This document shows, one piece after another, positions 44,241 to 52,302 of a stretch of 64,000 nt of DNA (position 1 is the stretch's first letter; every line of letters starts with the position of its first letter). The position numbers and the translations under genes were made by a program. Below the pieces are notes generated by a model. That model saw only the letters and a program-made list of their open reading frames with translations, searched no databases and was not told the DNA's origin. The DNA is taken from positions 123,385 to 187,384 of the IMG/VR virus record IMGVR_UViG_3300034283_002790. One strand, written 5' to 3'. Origin of the DNA: a virus.

Positions 44241-45713
44241 TTAATCAGAAACTCTTATTACAATATATGTCTCTCCGTCGACATTATATTCAAAATAATA
44301 ATTATCCAAAGAAAGAACATGATAGTCTTTATCTGCGGCATAATCTCTTGCCATATCATCAAATTCTAAAAAATATGACAAATCAGAATAACCCCAAAGG
44401 TCTCGATCTTTTAAAGTTTGGATGGGGTTGTCATCAATTTTGTCTAATTCCTGGTCAACTATATCAGACAAATCCGATTCATCGATTGGACCTTCCGGAT
44501 TAAGTTCTATTTCTTGAATTTCAGAATTTAATTTATCAATATGATATCCAATTAGATTAAGTCTTTTACTTCTGTCGTCATCTTCATAATATTCTATGTC
44601 TTTTAGATCCGGAGCAGGAATTTTATCAACTTCTGAATTATTAATATAAATTTTGAAGAATGGGTCAAAAACAACTTTGAATTTTATGTTATTTCCGTCA
44701 ATATATTCTAAACCTTTTTTGCCAAAATTTTCTAAAAGTTTTAATTCTGGTTTAGCACCTTTTGTAATTAATGATTCCTCGATTTCAAGAAAAAATATTT
44801 CATCATTTAATTCATCGATCCTTTGAAGTTGATATGGGTCGAGTTCATATTTCAATTCCCATTCCCCTGGGTATTCTCTTATTTCATCTTCAATTTGATC
44901 TCTTAAATTTTGTTTAATAGAATCCACATCTAAATAACGTAAAATTAATGATTCATCTAATGACATCAAATTATCTCTTAGGTAACCTTCCCAATACTCT
45001 TTAAGTTCATCATGAAATTCATCATCGGTCCCAACTTTATATTCTTCTCCGTAAAAATTTTTGTTTGTACACTTCACCGTAAGAATTGAATAAATTCCGG
45101 ACACAATCATAAAGTCATAAATGTCCCCCCCAACTGATAACGATATTTCTTTTAATTCTTGAGATAGTTCACGTATAAGTTCAGCGGATGGGTCTATCTG
45201 ATTTTTAAAAATTTTTCTGATTTCTTTTATTCTCAACTTTTGATCATCCGAATATTCCTTAAACTTTCCTGATGAAAGAAAATAGTTGTAAATTGCCGTC
45301 AATCCATTTAACTCATTTGTTTCGTAAAAATCATCTATTAACAAAGTATTATTTAACCTATTAATCGATGATGTTTCTTGTTCTTCTTGTGCTCTTTTTT
45401 CAAGCATTTTTTTTTGATATGGTGTATTTGAGTAATAAAAACCACCATCTATTTCGGTTCCATCAATGTTTTCTAATTCACTATCAGTTGCCATAAGTGA
45501 ACCTTCTATGTGAAGATCATTTAGTTTTTTTACTGGAAGTGATTGAATTCGTAAACTGCCGCTGATTATAATTTTTTTATTTTTGAAAGGTGCTAAGTTT
45601 TGGACAAAATCACTTCGATAGTTCATTGAACTTAGAATTGTAAGATACTGTTCAGGGCTGAGTATAACTTCTTCTTTTTCTTCTTTAAGTATTTTTTTAA
45701 AATTATAAAACAT
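44241..45713 (-). CDS. Large acidic tag-variant protein, paralogue of 13101-14525
   Basis: 490 residues from the ATG at 45713. MFYNFKKILKEEKEEVILSP is a tag variant (K-K-I-L-K-E-E) joined to LSPEQYLTILSSMNYRSD. The beta-stacked repeat SGSLRIQSLPVKKLNDLHIE and the C-terminal acid-rich helices align with the paralogue at 13101-14525, which lacks the tag. Thus a related protein ex- ists in tagged and untagged form. TATTTAT box 11 bases upstream. Confidence 0.7.
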   Translation of the reverse strand: MFYNFKKILKEEKEEVILSPEQYLTILSSMNYRSDFVQNLAPFKNKKIIISGSLRIQSLPVKKLNDLHIEGSLMATDSELENIDGTEIDGGFYYSNTPYQKKMLEKRAQEEQETSSINRLNNTLLIDDFYETNELNGLTAIYNYFLSSGKFKEYSDDQKLRIKEIRKIFKNQIDPSAELIRELSQELKEISLSVGGDIYDFMIVSGIYSILTVKCTNKNFYGEEYKVGTDDEFHDELKEYWEGYLRDNLMSLDESLILRYLDVDSIKQNLRDQIEDEIREYPGEWELKYELDPYQLQRIDELNDEIFFLEIEESLITKGAKPELKLLENFGKKGLEYIDGNNIKFKVVFDPFFKIYINNSEVDKIPAPDLKDIEYYEDDDRSKRLNLIGYHIDKLNSEIQEIELNPEGPIDESDLSDIVDQELDKIDDNPIQTLKDRDLWGYSDLSYFLEFDDMARDYAADKDYHVLSLDNYYFEYNVDGETYIVIRVSD

Positions 45714-45724
45714 CAAATTTTTTT

Positions 45725-45733
45725 ATATAAATA
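45725..45733 (-). promoter_or_regulatory. TATTTAT box upstream of 44241-45713
   Basis: Sense TATTTATAT, 11 bases before the ATG at 45713; it shares the divergent spacer with the rightward box at 45766. Confidence 0.45.
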
Positions 45734-45765
45734 CTTTTTTCTTTACAATTATATTTTCAATGCGA

Positions 45766-45774
45766 TATTTATGG
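45766..45774 (+). promoter_or_regulatory. TATTTAT box upstream of 45801-45953
   Basis: TATTTATGG, 26 bases before the ATG at 45801. Same GATATTTATGG variant as 10164-10172. Confidence 0.45.
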
Positions 45775-45800
45775 TAAATAAACTAATAAAAAAAATTATC

Positions 45801-45953
45801 ATGGGTTGCGGATGTAAAAACAAAAACGGAGCATCAACAAATAATGTAGCAAGCACGCAACAACCTCAACAACAACAACCTCAACCAGTTGTACAAAATA
45901 CTTCGGTTCAGGAAAATGTTAAGAAGGTTGTTGAAAAATACTACAAAAAATAA
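45801..45953 (+). CDS. Small Cys-start, Gln/Pro-rich protein
   Basis: 50 residues from the ATG at 45801: MGCGCKNKNGASTNNVASTQ, a Q/P-rich linker (QPQQQQPQP), and a basic helix ending VEKYYKK. MGCGC(K/G)xKN starts are known from other phage small proteins and could bind metal. An upstream ATG at 45771 adds 10 residues but lies inside the promoter box. A strong terminator follows. Confidence 0.6.
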   Translation: MGCGCKNKNGASTNNVASTQQPQQQQPQPVVQNTSVQENVKKVVEKYYKK

Positions 45954-45977
45954 TTGATGTTAAAGAAAGTCTTAACT

Positions 45978-46004
45978 AAAGGGTGAATTTTTCACCCTTT
46001 TTTT
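45978..46004 (+). terminator. Rho-independent terminator after 45801-45953
   Basis: AAAGGGTGAA-TTT-TTCACCCTTT, a 10-bp stem followed by four more T. It is immediately followed by the TATTTAT box of the next gene. Confidence 0.85.
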
Positions 46005-46005
46005 G

Positions 46006-46014
46006 TATTTATTA
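46006..46014 (+). promoter_or_regulatory. TATTTAT box upstream of 46018-47133
   Basis: TATTTATTA, 3 bases before the ATG at 46018 and directly after the terminator, so this promoter must be local. Confidence 0.5.
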
Positions 46015-46017
46015 ATA

Positions 46018-47133
46018 ATGAATATAGAGCAATTAATTGAATATTTCAATGATGGGGAATATGAGACTTATATTAAACCCATTTTCGGATCTGTAAAAGA
46101 ATTTTTTAGATTTGTTGTTTCAAAAAATTTATTTCATTTAATAGAATTAAATGGGATTCCTAGTGAAAGTTTTGACGATGACATTTGGGAATTCTTGATT
46201 GATAATAATTTAATAGAAGAATCACAGTATGATGATGTTCCAGAAGAATTTAAAAACCATTTTTTATTATATGAATTGAGTCATAACTACGAATGGGCTA
46301 TGGAGTATATTACAAATAATCTTATTACTGATGTAGATAATAGACCTGACGGTTTTTATCTTCATTTAAGAGATAGAGAAGAATTAAAAATTCTTTTTTG
46401 TGAGGATCGAAATGGTGGGGCTAGATACGTTGCTGAAAAAGTTTTAAGTGAAGATGGTTTAGGTCATGATTGGTATTTCGATGACAGTGTTCATCCACAT
46501 CAAGTTGTTGATGAATTAGATGACTCAAACATTACAGCACTTAAAGATATTATTTTCAAAGAAATCGGAGATGTAGAATTATCTTCAGAGGATTATGACT
46601 CTGACTTTTTTTCTGAACTTTCTGAAGAACAAGGAACTGATGGTTATTTTAGAATAAGATCCGAAGACTTGAATGGTTTAGTTAGTGATGAAGACGCTTT
46701 TAATGAATTATGTAAAAATGATTTGGATGAGTTAGGTTCTAATTTAAAAAGTTTATATTGGTCAGCAGAAAATAGTGCTTATGAGGATGAGGTGTATGAT
46801 CTTGTCTATGATGGTTTAGACGAATACTTTGAAGGTAGAATTGATGATGTTCCAAGAGAGGTTACTAGAACTGACGGCTCTAAAATAACAAGATACGACA
46901 GTTACATTAAAATTAGGGATTTTCAAACCATAATTGAAACATTTTTAGAAAATAATAAAGGTGGTACTTACAATGATTCTTTTTTGGATTATTTTGGTAG
47001 TTTAACCGAATTAATGAAAGAAATGATATATCAGGATGATATTGAGTGTATTGATTTTAGAGTTCCTGAATATCCCGACTGGGACAGAACAGGAAAGAAT
47101 ATTAACGAATATTTCGATGATTATATTTATTAA
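46018..47133 (+). CDS. Large acidic protein, copy A
   Basis: 371 residues from the ATG at 46018. Very acidic (DDNIT, SEDYDSDFFSELSEEQ, LYWSAENSAYEDEVYD). N-terminus MNIEQLIEYFNDGEYETYIK and C-terminus RYDSYIKIRDFQTIIETFLE, NDSFLDYFGSLTELMKEMIY resemble the next gene, a tandem duplicate. Isoelectric character and helical pattern fit an internal or DNA-mimic-like protein, but no function is known. Confidence 0.65.
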   Translation: MNIEQLIEYFNDGEYETYIKPIFGSVKEFFRFVVSKNLFHLIELNGIPSESFDDDIWEFLIDNNLIEESQYDDVPEEFKNHFLLYELSHNYEWAMEYITNNLITDVDNRPDGFYLHLRDREELKILFCEDRNGGARYVAEKVLSEDGLGHDWYFDDSVHPHQVVDELDDSNITALKDIIFKEIGDVELSSEDYDSDFFSELSEEQGTDGYFRIRSEDLNGLVSDEDAFNELCKNDLDELGSNLKSLYWSAENSAYEDEVYDLVYDGLDEYFEGRIDDVPREVTRTDGSKITRYDSYIKIRDFQTIIETFLENNKGGTYNDSFLDYFGSLTELMKEMIYQDDIECIDFRVPEYPDWDRTGKNINEYFDDYIY

Positions 47134-47136
47134 ATA

Positions 47137-48111
47137 ATGAATATTGACACACTTATTGAAGAATTTAATGCCACTGAATATGACAAACTTTATTTAATTT
47201 TTAAAAATGTTGATAACTTTTTTAATTTTGTTGAGTCTAAGGGGAAACTTTCCAAAATTGGGTTATACCCTTTGTGGTTTTCTTTAAGTGATTATGAAGA
47301 GTACAAATTTAATAATTACTGTTTAAGAATTTTAGAACAAGCGGGGATTAATTATTTTGAGGAACATGTTTACGGTGTATTAGTTATTGGAGATGATGCT
47401 TATTTCAATATTTTTGGTGGTGATCTTAAAAAATTGATTGAATTTTTTCCTCATCAACCAGAATATGATTTTATTAAAAGTTTGTATGAAACTGAAGAAT
47501 TTTTGGATGAGGGTTCAATAAACTTCTTTTATGATGTTTATAAAAATTTGAATCAGGAAAACAAAAATTATTTCAAAAATTTTATTTTAGAATACTGGTC
47601 AGACGTAAATCTAGAGTTAGATGATTTTGTGATTAACACCGGAGAAATTGAGAATTACCTTACTCAAGATGAAAAAACATTTAGTATTTTAGATAACATT
47701 GACGAAATACTCAGAAATGAAAGTATTTTTACTGCAGTTCTTTTTACGGACGATTTTGTGGAAGTAGAATCAACCCTTTACAATTTATATAACGAGTCCT
47801 ATAGACTTGCTAGAAAACATAAAGGTGAAAAATTAATTTTATATTCTTTGAGAAATGTTTTTTATCCGAAGATATATCATTATCAAGGTGATGAATACCT
47901 CAAAATTAAAGATTTTTATTCTATTCTAGAAAATTATTTTAACTGTATGTCGGATTATAGAGAATCAATCTATAACGACAGTATGTTCGAAAACATAATA
48001 TTGAATTTAATATCCTACGGTTGTCTTCCAGAAATTGACTTTGACCCTGAAGAACCAGATTCAAAAGATATTTCAATAGTGATGAATGATTTATTTGACT
48101 CATATATTTAA
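47137..48111 (+). CDS. Large acidic protein, copy B
   Basis: 324 residues. MNIDTLIEEFNATEYDKLYL matches the start of the preceding gene, and EYLKIKDFYSILENYFNCMS, NDSMFENIILNLISYG match its end, so the two are paralogues with a middle that differs. Gap of 3 bases to the upstream gene. Acidic, no known domain. Confidence 0.65.
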   Translation: MNIDTLIEEFNATEYDKLYLIFKNVDNFFNFVESKGKLSKIGLYPLWFSLSDYEEYKFNNYCLRILEQAGINYFEEHVYGVLVIGDDAYFNIFGGDLKKLIEFFPHQPEYDFIKSLYETEEFLDEGSINFFYDVYKNLNQENKNYFKNFILEYWSDVNLELDDFVINTGEIENYLTQDEKTFSILDNIDEILRNESIFTAVLFTDDFVEVESTLYNLYNESYRLARKHKGEKLILYSLRNVFYPKIYHYQGDEYLKIKDFYSILENYFNCMSDYRESIYNDSMFENIILNLISYGCLPEIDFDPEEPDSKDISIVMNDLFDSYI

Positions 48112-48116
48112 TTTAC

Positions 48117-48125
48117 TATTTATCT
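48117..48125 (+). promoter_or_regulatory. TATTTAT box upstream of 48162-48848
   Basis: TATTTATCT, 36 bases before the ATG at 48162. Confidence 0.35.
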
Positions 48126-48161
48126 ATTCAAAAAAAAATCATATCAATTATAAAAAAAGAT

Positions 48162-48848
48162 ATGAAAAAATTTGAAAAAACTTCTCGTTATTATGTTGTA
48201 AATCTATTTGCCGATTTTATATTAACCAAAATTGGAATTGATTATTTATCCAAAATTGAGGTAATCGACTTTAATTCTTTTTTCTTAATAAATGGTGTGA
48301 CAAACTCAACAGTTAAATTAGACATGGGATCAGTTAGAGATGAATTTTGTGAAATTTTTTCAGAATATTTAGATTCTTATTTTGAAAAAACTTTTAATGT
48401 AGTTGATTTACTAAGTTATGATCAGAAAATAGAAGTAAATAATTTTTTCCAAGTACAAATAGAAAAACCAATTTATCAAGAATTTTGTTCAGATGGTTTT
48501 GATCTTTCATTTAAATCCTCTTTTCCTCATGGATTTAGTTATGACACTGGACGATTAATTTATTACTATTATTTGTATATTTTTAATCAAATATCTTCCA
48601 CCATAAATTCAAATCAAATGAAAATCGAACTTAAAAATAAAGAAGAAGACCTTGGATTGGAGATTCAAACAAAATCAATGTATGAAACCGACACCATAGA
48701 AAATTTAATATTGGATGTGTTTGATTTTGACCTAAAAGTATTTAGAGAAAAATTAGAAAATTACAATATACTTGAGGACATTATAAGTCCGGACGTAAAC
48801 AAACCTTATTTAGTTCAGGATCGTCTTGTGGATATTATTATTTTTTAA
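48162..48848 (+). CDS. Protein of unknown function
   Basis: 228 residues, aromatic-rich. YYVVNLFADFILTKIGIDYL and FFLINGVTNSTVKLDMGSVR at the start, a hydrophobic segment LIYYYYLYIFNQISST near 140, and acidic helices near the end. Possibly membrane-associated. It ends against the leftward glutaredoxin gene with a 4-base overlap. No family recognised. Confidence 0.6.
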   Translation: MKKFEKTSRYYVVNLFADFILTKIGIDYLSKIEVIDFNSFFLINGVTNSTVKLDMGSVRDEFCEIFSEYLDSYFEKTFNVVDLLSYDQKIEVNNFFQVQIEKPIYQEFCSDGFDLSFKSSFPHGFSYDTGRLIYYYYLYIFNQISSTINSNQMKIELKNKEEDLGLEIQTKSMYETDTIENLILDVFDFDLKVFREKLENYNILEDIISPDVNKPYLVQDRLVDIIIF

Positions 48849-49132
48849 TAGTTGAGGAAATCCTTAATGATTTGTACTCCATCCTGGATTTCATTGAAAT
48901 CTCTTTCTGGAGCAAAAAGATGAGTATTAGAATTTTCACTCTCATAATCCTCAATCAACATAAATGAAGGTACAAATTCATTACCAGTAGCGTCCACAAA
49001 CATTTGATACTCGTCTTCATGTTCATGAATATCTCTATCAACATAAGGAATATTTTCTTTATCCAACATTTCTTTCATCATGTGACAAAAAGGACAAGAT
49101 TTCATCGAAAAAATTACAACTAACTTATCCAT
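48845..49132 (-). CDS. Glutaredoxin-like protein
   Basis: 95 residues. IFSMKSCPFCHMMKEMLDKE carries the redox pair CPFC (13-16); IPYVDRDIHEH and FVPSFMLIED complete the fold with the cis-Pro. It would reduce disulfides, e.g. for ribonucleotide reductase. The ATG overlaps the thioredoxin gene's end by 8 bases. Confidence 0.85.
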   Translation of the reverse strand: MDKLVVIFSMKSCPFCHMMKEMLDKENIPYVDRDIHEHEDEYQMFVDATGNEFVPSFMLIEDYESENSNTHLFAPERDFNEIQDGVQIIKDFLNY

Positions 49133-49439
49133 TAATTAATTCTTTAACCATTTCGTTTATTTGACCCTCATTCAATAATCCAACTTTTGTTTCAACAATT
49201 TGTCCAGAATTGAAAACTTTAACGGTGGGTATACTTCTGATCCCTAAAGTTACCGCAATTTCACGGTTGTGATCGATGTTAAGTGTATACATTTGTACAT
49301 TTGATGTGTTTTCTTTCGATACTTTTTCAAATATTGGTTTCATCATACGACAAGGTCCACACCACTCGGCCCAAAATTCAACAATAACTTTTTCACCTTT
49401 ATTGATTTTTTGTTGTAAATCTACACTACTAATTTCCAT
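49125..49439 (-). CDS. Thioredoxin
   Basis: 104 residues. VIVEFWAEWCGPCRMMKPIF is the thioredoxin active site (WCGPC), with IRSIPTVKVFNSGQIVE giving the cis-Pro region. The cofactor for ribonucleotide reductase or for phage DNA polymerase processivity in some phages. It overlaps the upstream gene by 11 bases. Confidence 0.9.
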   Translation of the reverse strand: MEISSVDLQQKINKGEKVIVEFWAEWCGPCRMMKPIFEKVSKENTSNVQMYTLNIDHNREIAVTLGIRSIPTVKVFNSGQIVETKVGLLNEGQINEMVKELING

Positions 49440-49773
49440 TTTTTTTCATTTTTTTTAGGTTTAACAAAAAGAACTGTACATCATTCTTTTTTTCGATGGG
49501 AAAATATATCCTACAAAAAAAAGATTTTATTACAATTTCTGATCTACATAAATATATAAATATATTATCGTCGAAAGTAAATATTGATTCTAAATAACAG
49601 ATTTCACCTTGATTTTCTAAACTAGAGATCATGAAGGGTTTAAATTTTGATTTACCCTCTAAATCCTGAGGGGTTAATCCAATATCAGTGGATAACTCAA
49701 TATAAGAATACAAATAATCTTTTTCGTGAGTTAACAAATCCAGTAAACGTTCTTCTTGTTTGAATTTTTCCAT
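49429..49773 (-). CDS. Protein of unknown function
   Basis: 114 residues from the ATG at 49773 (MEKFKQEERLLDLLTHEKDY). A helical start and a beta-rich second half with YLCRSEIVIKSFFCRIYFPI. A G5/C5 hairpin lies 7 bases before the ATG and a TATTTAT box 43 bases before it. Overlaps thioredoxin by 11 bases. No family recognised. Confidence 0.6.
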   Translation of the reverse strand: MEKFKQEERLLDLLTHEKDYLYSYIELSTDIGLTPQDLEGKSKFKPFMISSLENQGEICYLESIFTFDDNIFIYLCRSEIVIKSFFCRIYFPIEKKNDVQFFLLNLKKMKKNGN

Positions 49774-49780
49774 ATTATAA

Positions 49781-49802
49781 AGGGGGACCAACCGATCCCC
49801 CT
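49781..49802 (-). repeat. AGGGGGA/TCCCCCT leader hairpin
   Basis: Perfect 7-bp inverted repeat (49781-49787 with 49796-49802), loop 8 bases, 7 bases upstream of the ATG at 49773; TTTATAAT follows. Terminator of the DUF932 gene, or a leader hairpin, or both. Confidence 0.55.
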
Positions 49803-49816
49803 GATTAAGAATCAAT

Positions 49817-49825
49817 TTATAAATA
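49817..49825 (-). promoter_or_regulatory. TATTTAT box upstream of 49429-49773
   Basis: Sense TATTTATAA directly after the stop of the DUF932 gene; the leader hairpin lies between it and the start. Confidence 0.4.
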
Positions 49826-50584
49826 TCAAAGAATTAATTCTGCCGCTTCCCACAATTTTGTGTTTATAGAATTACTCGCAACGATGTTATTGATTTCTCT
49901 TGCAGATCTGACCTTTCCTTTAGGTGAAGAATAAGACACACCACCTCGAATCATTTTTTCTTGTACTACATTAAAAACTTTCCATAAATCATCTCCTTGA
50001 TCTTCAATTCTACGTGGTTGTAAAATCTCTTCATGACTGATATTCAATGGTATCAATCCATTAGACCATCGGATTTTAATCGCCTCTTCAACAAAATTAA
50101 TTTTCTCTTGATCGGTTAAAACTTTTTCCATCATGCGTCCAACAGAATTTTCAATCATTGGGAGTTTTTTTGAGAAAGAATCTGCGAGTTGTTTAACATC
50201 ATCAAAAGAAAAACTTTTGTGTCTCAATGTAAATCTTTCTCCAACGCTTGTTGGTACAGTAAGACCATTAGAGCAGACTAACCGGAACAGTCCGGCACCC
50301 ATAGAAAAAGAACAAGTACCATTGTGAGAGTTACGGACAACCGCTTCAAGTAACGAATCTCCAACTTTGGGTAATTGACTATTCCTGAATTTAATTTCAT
50401 GAATTGAGTGTAAACCTTTACCGGATTGACGAACTGATCCAACTTTCCAACCTTCTCTATCGAAGTATTCTAAAATTTGATCTGTGGGTACGAAAGTATA
50501 CCTATTTGTCATTTTATTTGACGGGGATGATGCAAAAACTGCGGGAGCCAAACTTTTGATAGTTTCTTTTGAATAAACGTTCAT
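49826..50584 (-). CDS. DUF932-family protein
   Basis: 252 residues. ASSPSNKMTNRYTFVPTDQI, LHSIHEIKFRNSQLPKVGDS, LLEAVVRNSHNGTCSFSMGA and GLFRLVCSNGLTVP are characteristic of DUF932 proteins, found in phages and plasmids. The GLFRLVCSNGL segment is the most diagnostic. Function unknown; a DNA-processing link is often suspected. Transcribed from a host-type promoter 27 bases upstream. Confidence 0.85.
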   Translation of the reverse strand: MNVYSKETIKSLAPAVFASSPSNKMTNRYTFVPTDQILEYFDREGWKVGSVRQSGKGLHSIHEIKFRNSQLPKVGDSLLEAVVRNSHNGTCSFSMGAGLFRLVCSNGLTVPTSVGERFTLRHKSFSFDDVKQLADSFSKKLPMIENSVGRMMEKVLTDQEKINFVEEAIKIRWSNGLIPLNISHEEILQPRRIEDQGDDLWKVFNVVQEKMIRGGVSYSSPKGKVRSAREINNIVASNSINTKLWEAAELIL

Positions 50585-50611
50585 AAAATAAATAATTAAT
50601 TAATAATGATA

Positions 50612-50643
50612 CAAAGGTAAAAAATAATTTTTAATAAACCAAA
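50612..50643 (-). promoter_or_regulatory. Bacteroidota-type promoter for the DUF932 gene
   Basis: Leftward TTTG (50643-50640), 20 bases, TACCTTTG (50619-50612). Confidence 0.7.
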
Positions 50644-50645
50644 AT

Positions 50646-51101
50646 TTATTGAGGATAATTATCTTCATGTGTAAAACCAGACGAATCTACTTCTGGTCCG
50701 TTGTCGATTAATACCTCAACTTTAATCTCACCATCAACAAATCTAGATACAGAACAAAATTCAAGTTCAACGTCTTCTTGAATACTTTCTTTAAACTCGT
50801 TATATTGTTCTTCATTTTCAAACACCCCACATTGAGTTGCAATTGAATGGTAAACTTTTAACCGGTAAGACCCAAAAGGATTTTTCAATTCCGAAACTTC
50901 CATAATAAGATTATCAAACTTATAGTTGTCAGTGCCATCTTTTGTTACAAGTTTACCCTCATTATCTCTTTTGTATGATTGTGAATAGTGATAACCACAA
51001 TTATTGCAGTTAATATATTCTTCACCTGTTTTATAATAAAAATCAGAAAATGCCTCTTGTTTACAATTTGGACATTCGATATAATCAATTACGCTTCCCA
51101 T
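50646..51101 (-). CDS. Protein with N-terminal zinc ribbon
   Basis: 151 residues. CPNCKQEAFSDFYYKTGEEY followed by CNNCGYHYSQ is a four-Cys zinc ribbon (10-38). The rest is alpha/beta with NPFGSYRLKVYHSIATQCG and an acidic end (GPEVDSSGFTHEDNYPQ). Frequent in phages as hypothetical protein. Separated from the next gene by one base. Confidence 0.7.
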   Translation of the reverse strand: MGSVIDYIECPNCKQEAFSDFYYKTGEEYINCNNCGYHYSQSYKRDNEGKLVTKDGTDNYKFDNLIMEVSELKNPFGSYRLKVYHSIATQCGVFENEEQYNEFKESIQEDVELEFCSVSRFVDGEIKVEVLIDNGPEVDSSGFTHEDNYPQ

Positions 51102-51102
51102 A

Positions 51103-51432
51103 TTATTTTGTTATTATATATTTTTTACCTTGTTTTTCTAACTTACCAACATAGTCGTTTTTATAATCAATTCCTGACCAAAAACCACTACCATCACTCC
51201 AAAGACCACGTTTATTATTTTTATAAACTTCTTCACCGAATGTAATATATTCGGGTTGATCGTGTTCAAGTAAAGATGCTGATCTTGTCATTTCACGTTT
51301 TTCTTGTACTGTGTAATTTCCAGACCAATCTTGTCTACACAAGAAAGTTGCTTCTCCAACTATAACCTCTTGTCCATCAAGAGTTGCCTTCTTATCTAAT
51401 TTTTTCTTATATGTGTATATGTAAGATCCCAT
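51103..51432 (-). CDS. Protein of unknown function
   Basis: 109 residues, beta-rich: YIYTYKKKLDKKATLDGQEV, FLCRQDWSGNYTVQEKREMT, and a WSDGSGFWSG loop near the end. The GLWSDGSGFW pattern suggests a small enzyme or carbohydrate-binding-like domain but is not diagnostic. A C6/G6 hairpin lies 14 bases upstream. Confidence 0.6.
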   Translation of the reverse strand: MGSYIYTYKKKLDKKATLDGQEVIVGEATFLCRQDWSGNYTVQEKREMTRSASLLEHDQPEYITFGEEVYKNNKRGLWSDGSGFWSGIDYKNDYVGKLEKQGKKYIITK

Positions 51433-51446
51433 ATTTAAAAATTTTA

Positions 51447-51466
51447 TCCCCCCAATTAAGGGGGGA
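51447..51466 (-). repeat. TCCCCCC/GGGGGGA hairpin between two leftward genes
   Basis: Perfect 7-bp inverted repeat (51447-51453 with 51460-51466), loop AATTAA. It lies 12 bases after the stop at 51479 and 14 bases before the ATG at 51432. No T tract; probably a leader or 3'-protection hairpin. Confidence 0.5.
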
Positions 51467-51478
51467 ATTATTAATTAA

Positions 51479-51937
51479 TTAATTTTGAGTAAACGCTTTA
51501 TCAGCCCAAGTTTTTGCCCCCATCCGGGTCCAAATATTCATGTCACACATATCAGGGAATGATTCTCTCATAGTCCCTACAGTTAATGTTTCCAAGAATC
51601 CTTTATCTATTGAAAACCACTTACCACCTTTAGTAGTATAAACATTCATCCAATGACCAAACTCATTTTTCATTTGGATGTTAACTAATGAGTTTTTATT
51701 ATATCCACTAATAACACTAGAAGGTCTTCCTTTAGTGTCGTGGATGTTAATAAATCCCGCCCTACATTTTCCTGCAATACGGAATTCATATTCTTGGTTC
51801 TGATATTTAAGATGATTAGTAACAAGTACCTTATGTACCTTGTTTTTAACGATTGTACTAAAAGATCCGTAGAATACGTCACCAGCCATAGTTCCTTCAT
51901 TAACTGTGATAATTGTGTTGGTTTTTGTAGTTGTCAT
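51479..51937 (-). CDS. Protein of unknown function
   Basis: 152 residues. IITVNEGTMAGDVFYGSFST, LVTNHLKYQNQEYEFRIAGK, FINIHDTKGRPSSVIS are beta-rich; the C-terminal FPDMCDMNIWTRMGAKTWAD may be helical. No family recognised. Its host-type promoter is 26 bases upstream. Confidence 0.6.
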   Translation of the reverse strand: MTTTKTNTIITVNEGTMAGDVFYGSFSTIVKNKVHKVLVTNHLKYQNQEYEFRIAGKCRAGFINIHDTKGRPSSVISGYNKNSLVNIQMKNEFGHWMNVYTTKGGKWFSIDKGFLETLTVGTMRESFPDMCDMNIWTRMGAKTWADKAFTQN

Positions 51938-51963
51938 AATTGTTTATGTTTTTAATTACACTA

Positions 51964-51994
51964 CAAAGGTAATACTATTTTTTAAACCGCCAAA
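51964..51994 (-). promoter_or_regulatory. Bacteroidota-type promoter for 51479-51937
   Basis: Leftward TTTG (51994-51991), 19 bases, TACCTTTG (51971-51964). Confidence 0.65.
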
Positions 51995-52015
51995 CAATTG
52001 ATAAAAAAAAAATAT

Positions 52016-52297
52016 TTAATTTAGATTTATGTCTCCCCACTTAGATTTTTGAATGTAAGTAATTGCTTCATTTTTAATCAGTTCGGGAATTTTTAATTCC
52101 AAAATAATTTCCATAATCTGTGTTTTGGTGATTACATGATCACCGTCAGTCTCGGAATTTTTCAAACACTGATCTTTAAGTTTTTGATAAAAAAGGTCTT
52201 TTTGTAAATTCCCAATCAGTTGTATTAAATCATTAGGATTTGACTCAAAAAAATTTATTAGTTGTGCTATATAAATTTCACAATCAATTTTTGACAT
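52016..52297 (-). CDS. Small helical protein of unknown function
   Basis: 93 residues, helical: CEIYIAQLINFFESNPNDLI, IGNLQKDLFYQKLKDQCLKN, VITKTQIMEIILELKIPELI. Perhaps an adaptor or a small DNA-binding protein. Starts 5 bases after the stop of the LRR gene, so it is in its operon. No family recognised. Confidence 0.6.
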   Translation of the reverse strand: MSKIDCEIYIAQLINFFESNPNDLIQLIGNLQKDLFYQKLKDQCLKNSETDGDHVITKTQIMEIILELKIPELIKNEAITYIQKSKWGDINLN

Positions 52298-52302
52298 AGT
52301 TA

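Noticed and set aside
2139-52297. Numerous plus- and minus-strand open frames of 60-110 codons opposite the genes (e.g. 5646-5876, 8737-8973, 41985-42254, 51740-51955)
   Set aside because: They lie antisense or out of frame within well-supported genes, are hydrophobic or low-complexity translations of AT-rich complement, and have no start context or family match.
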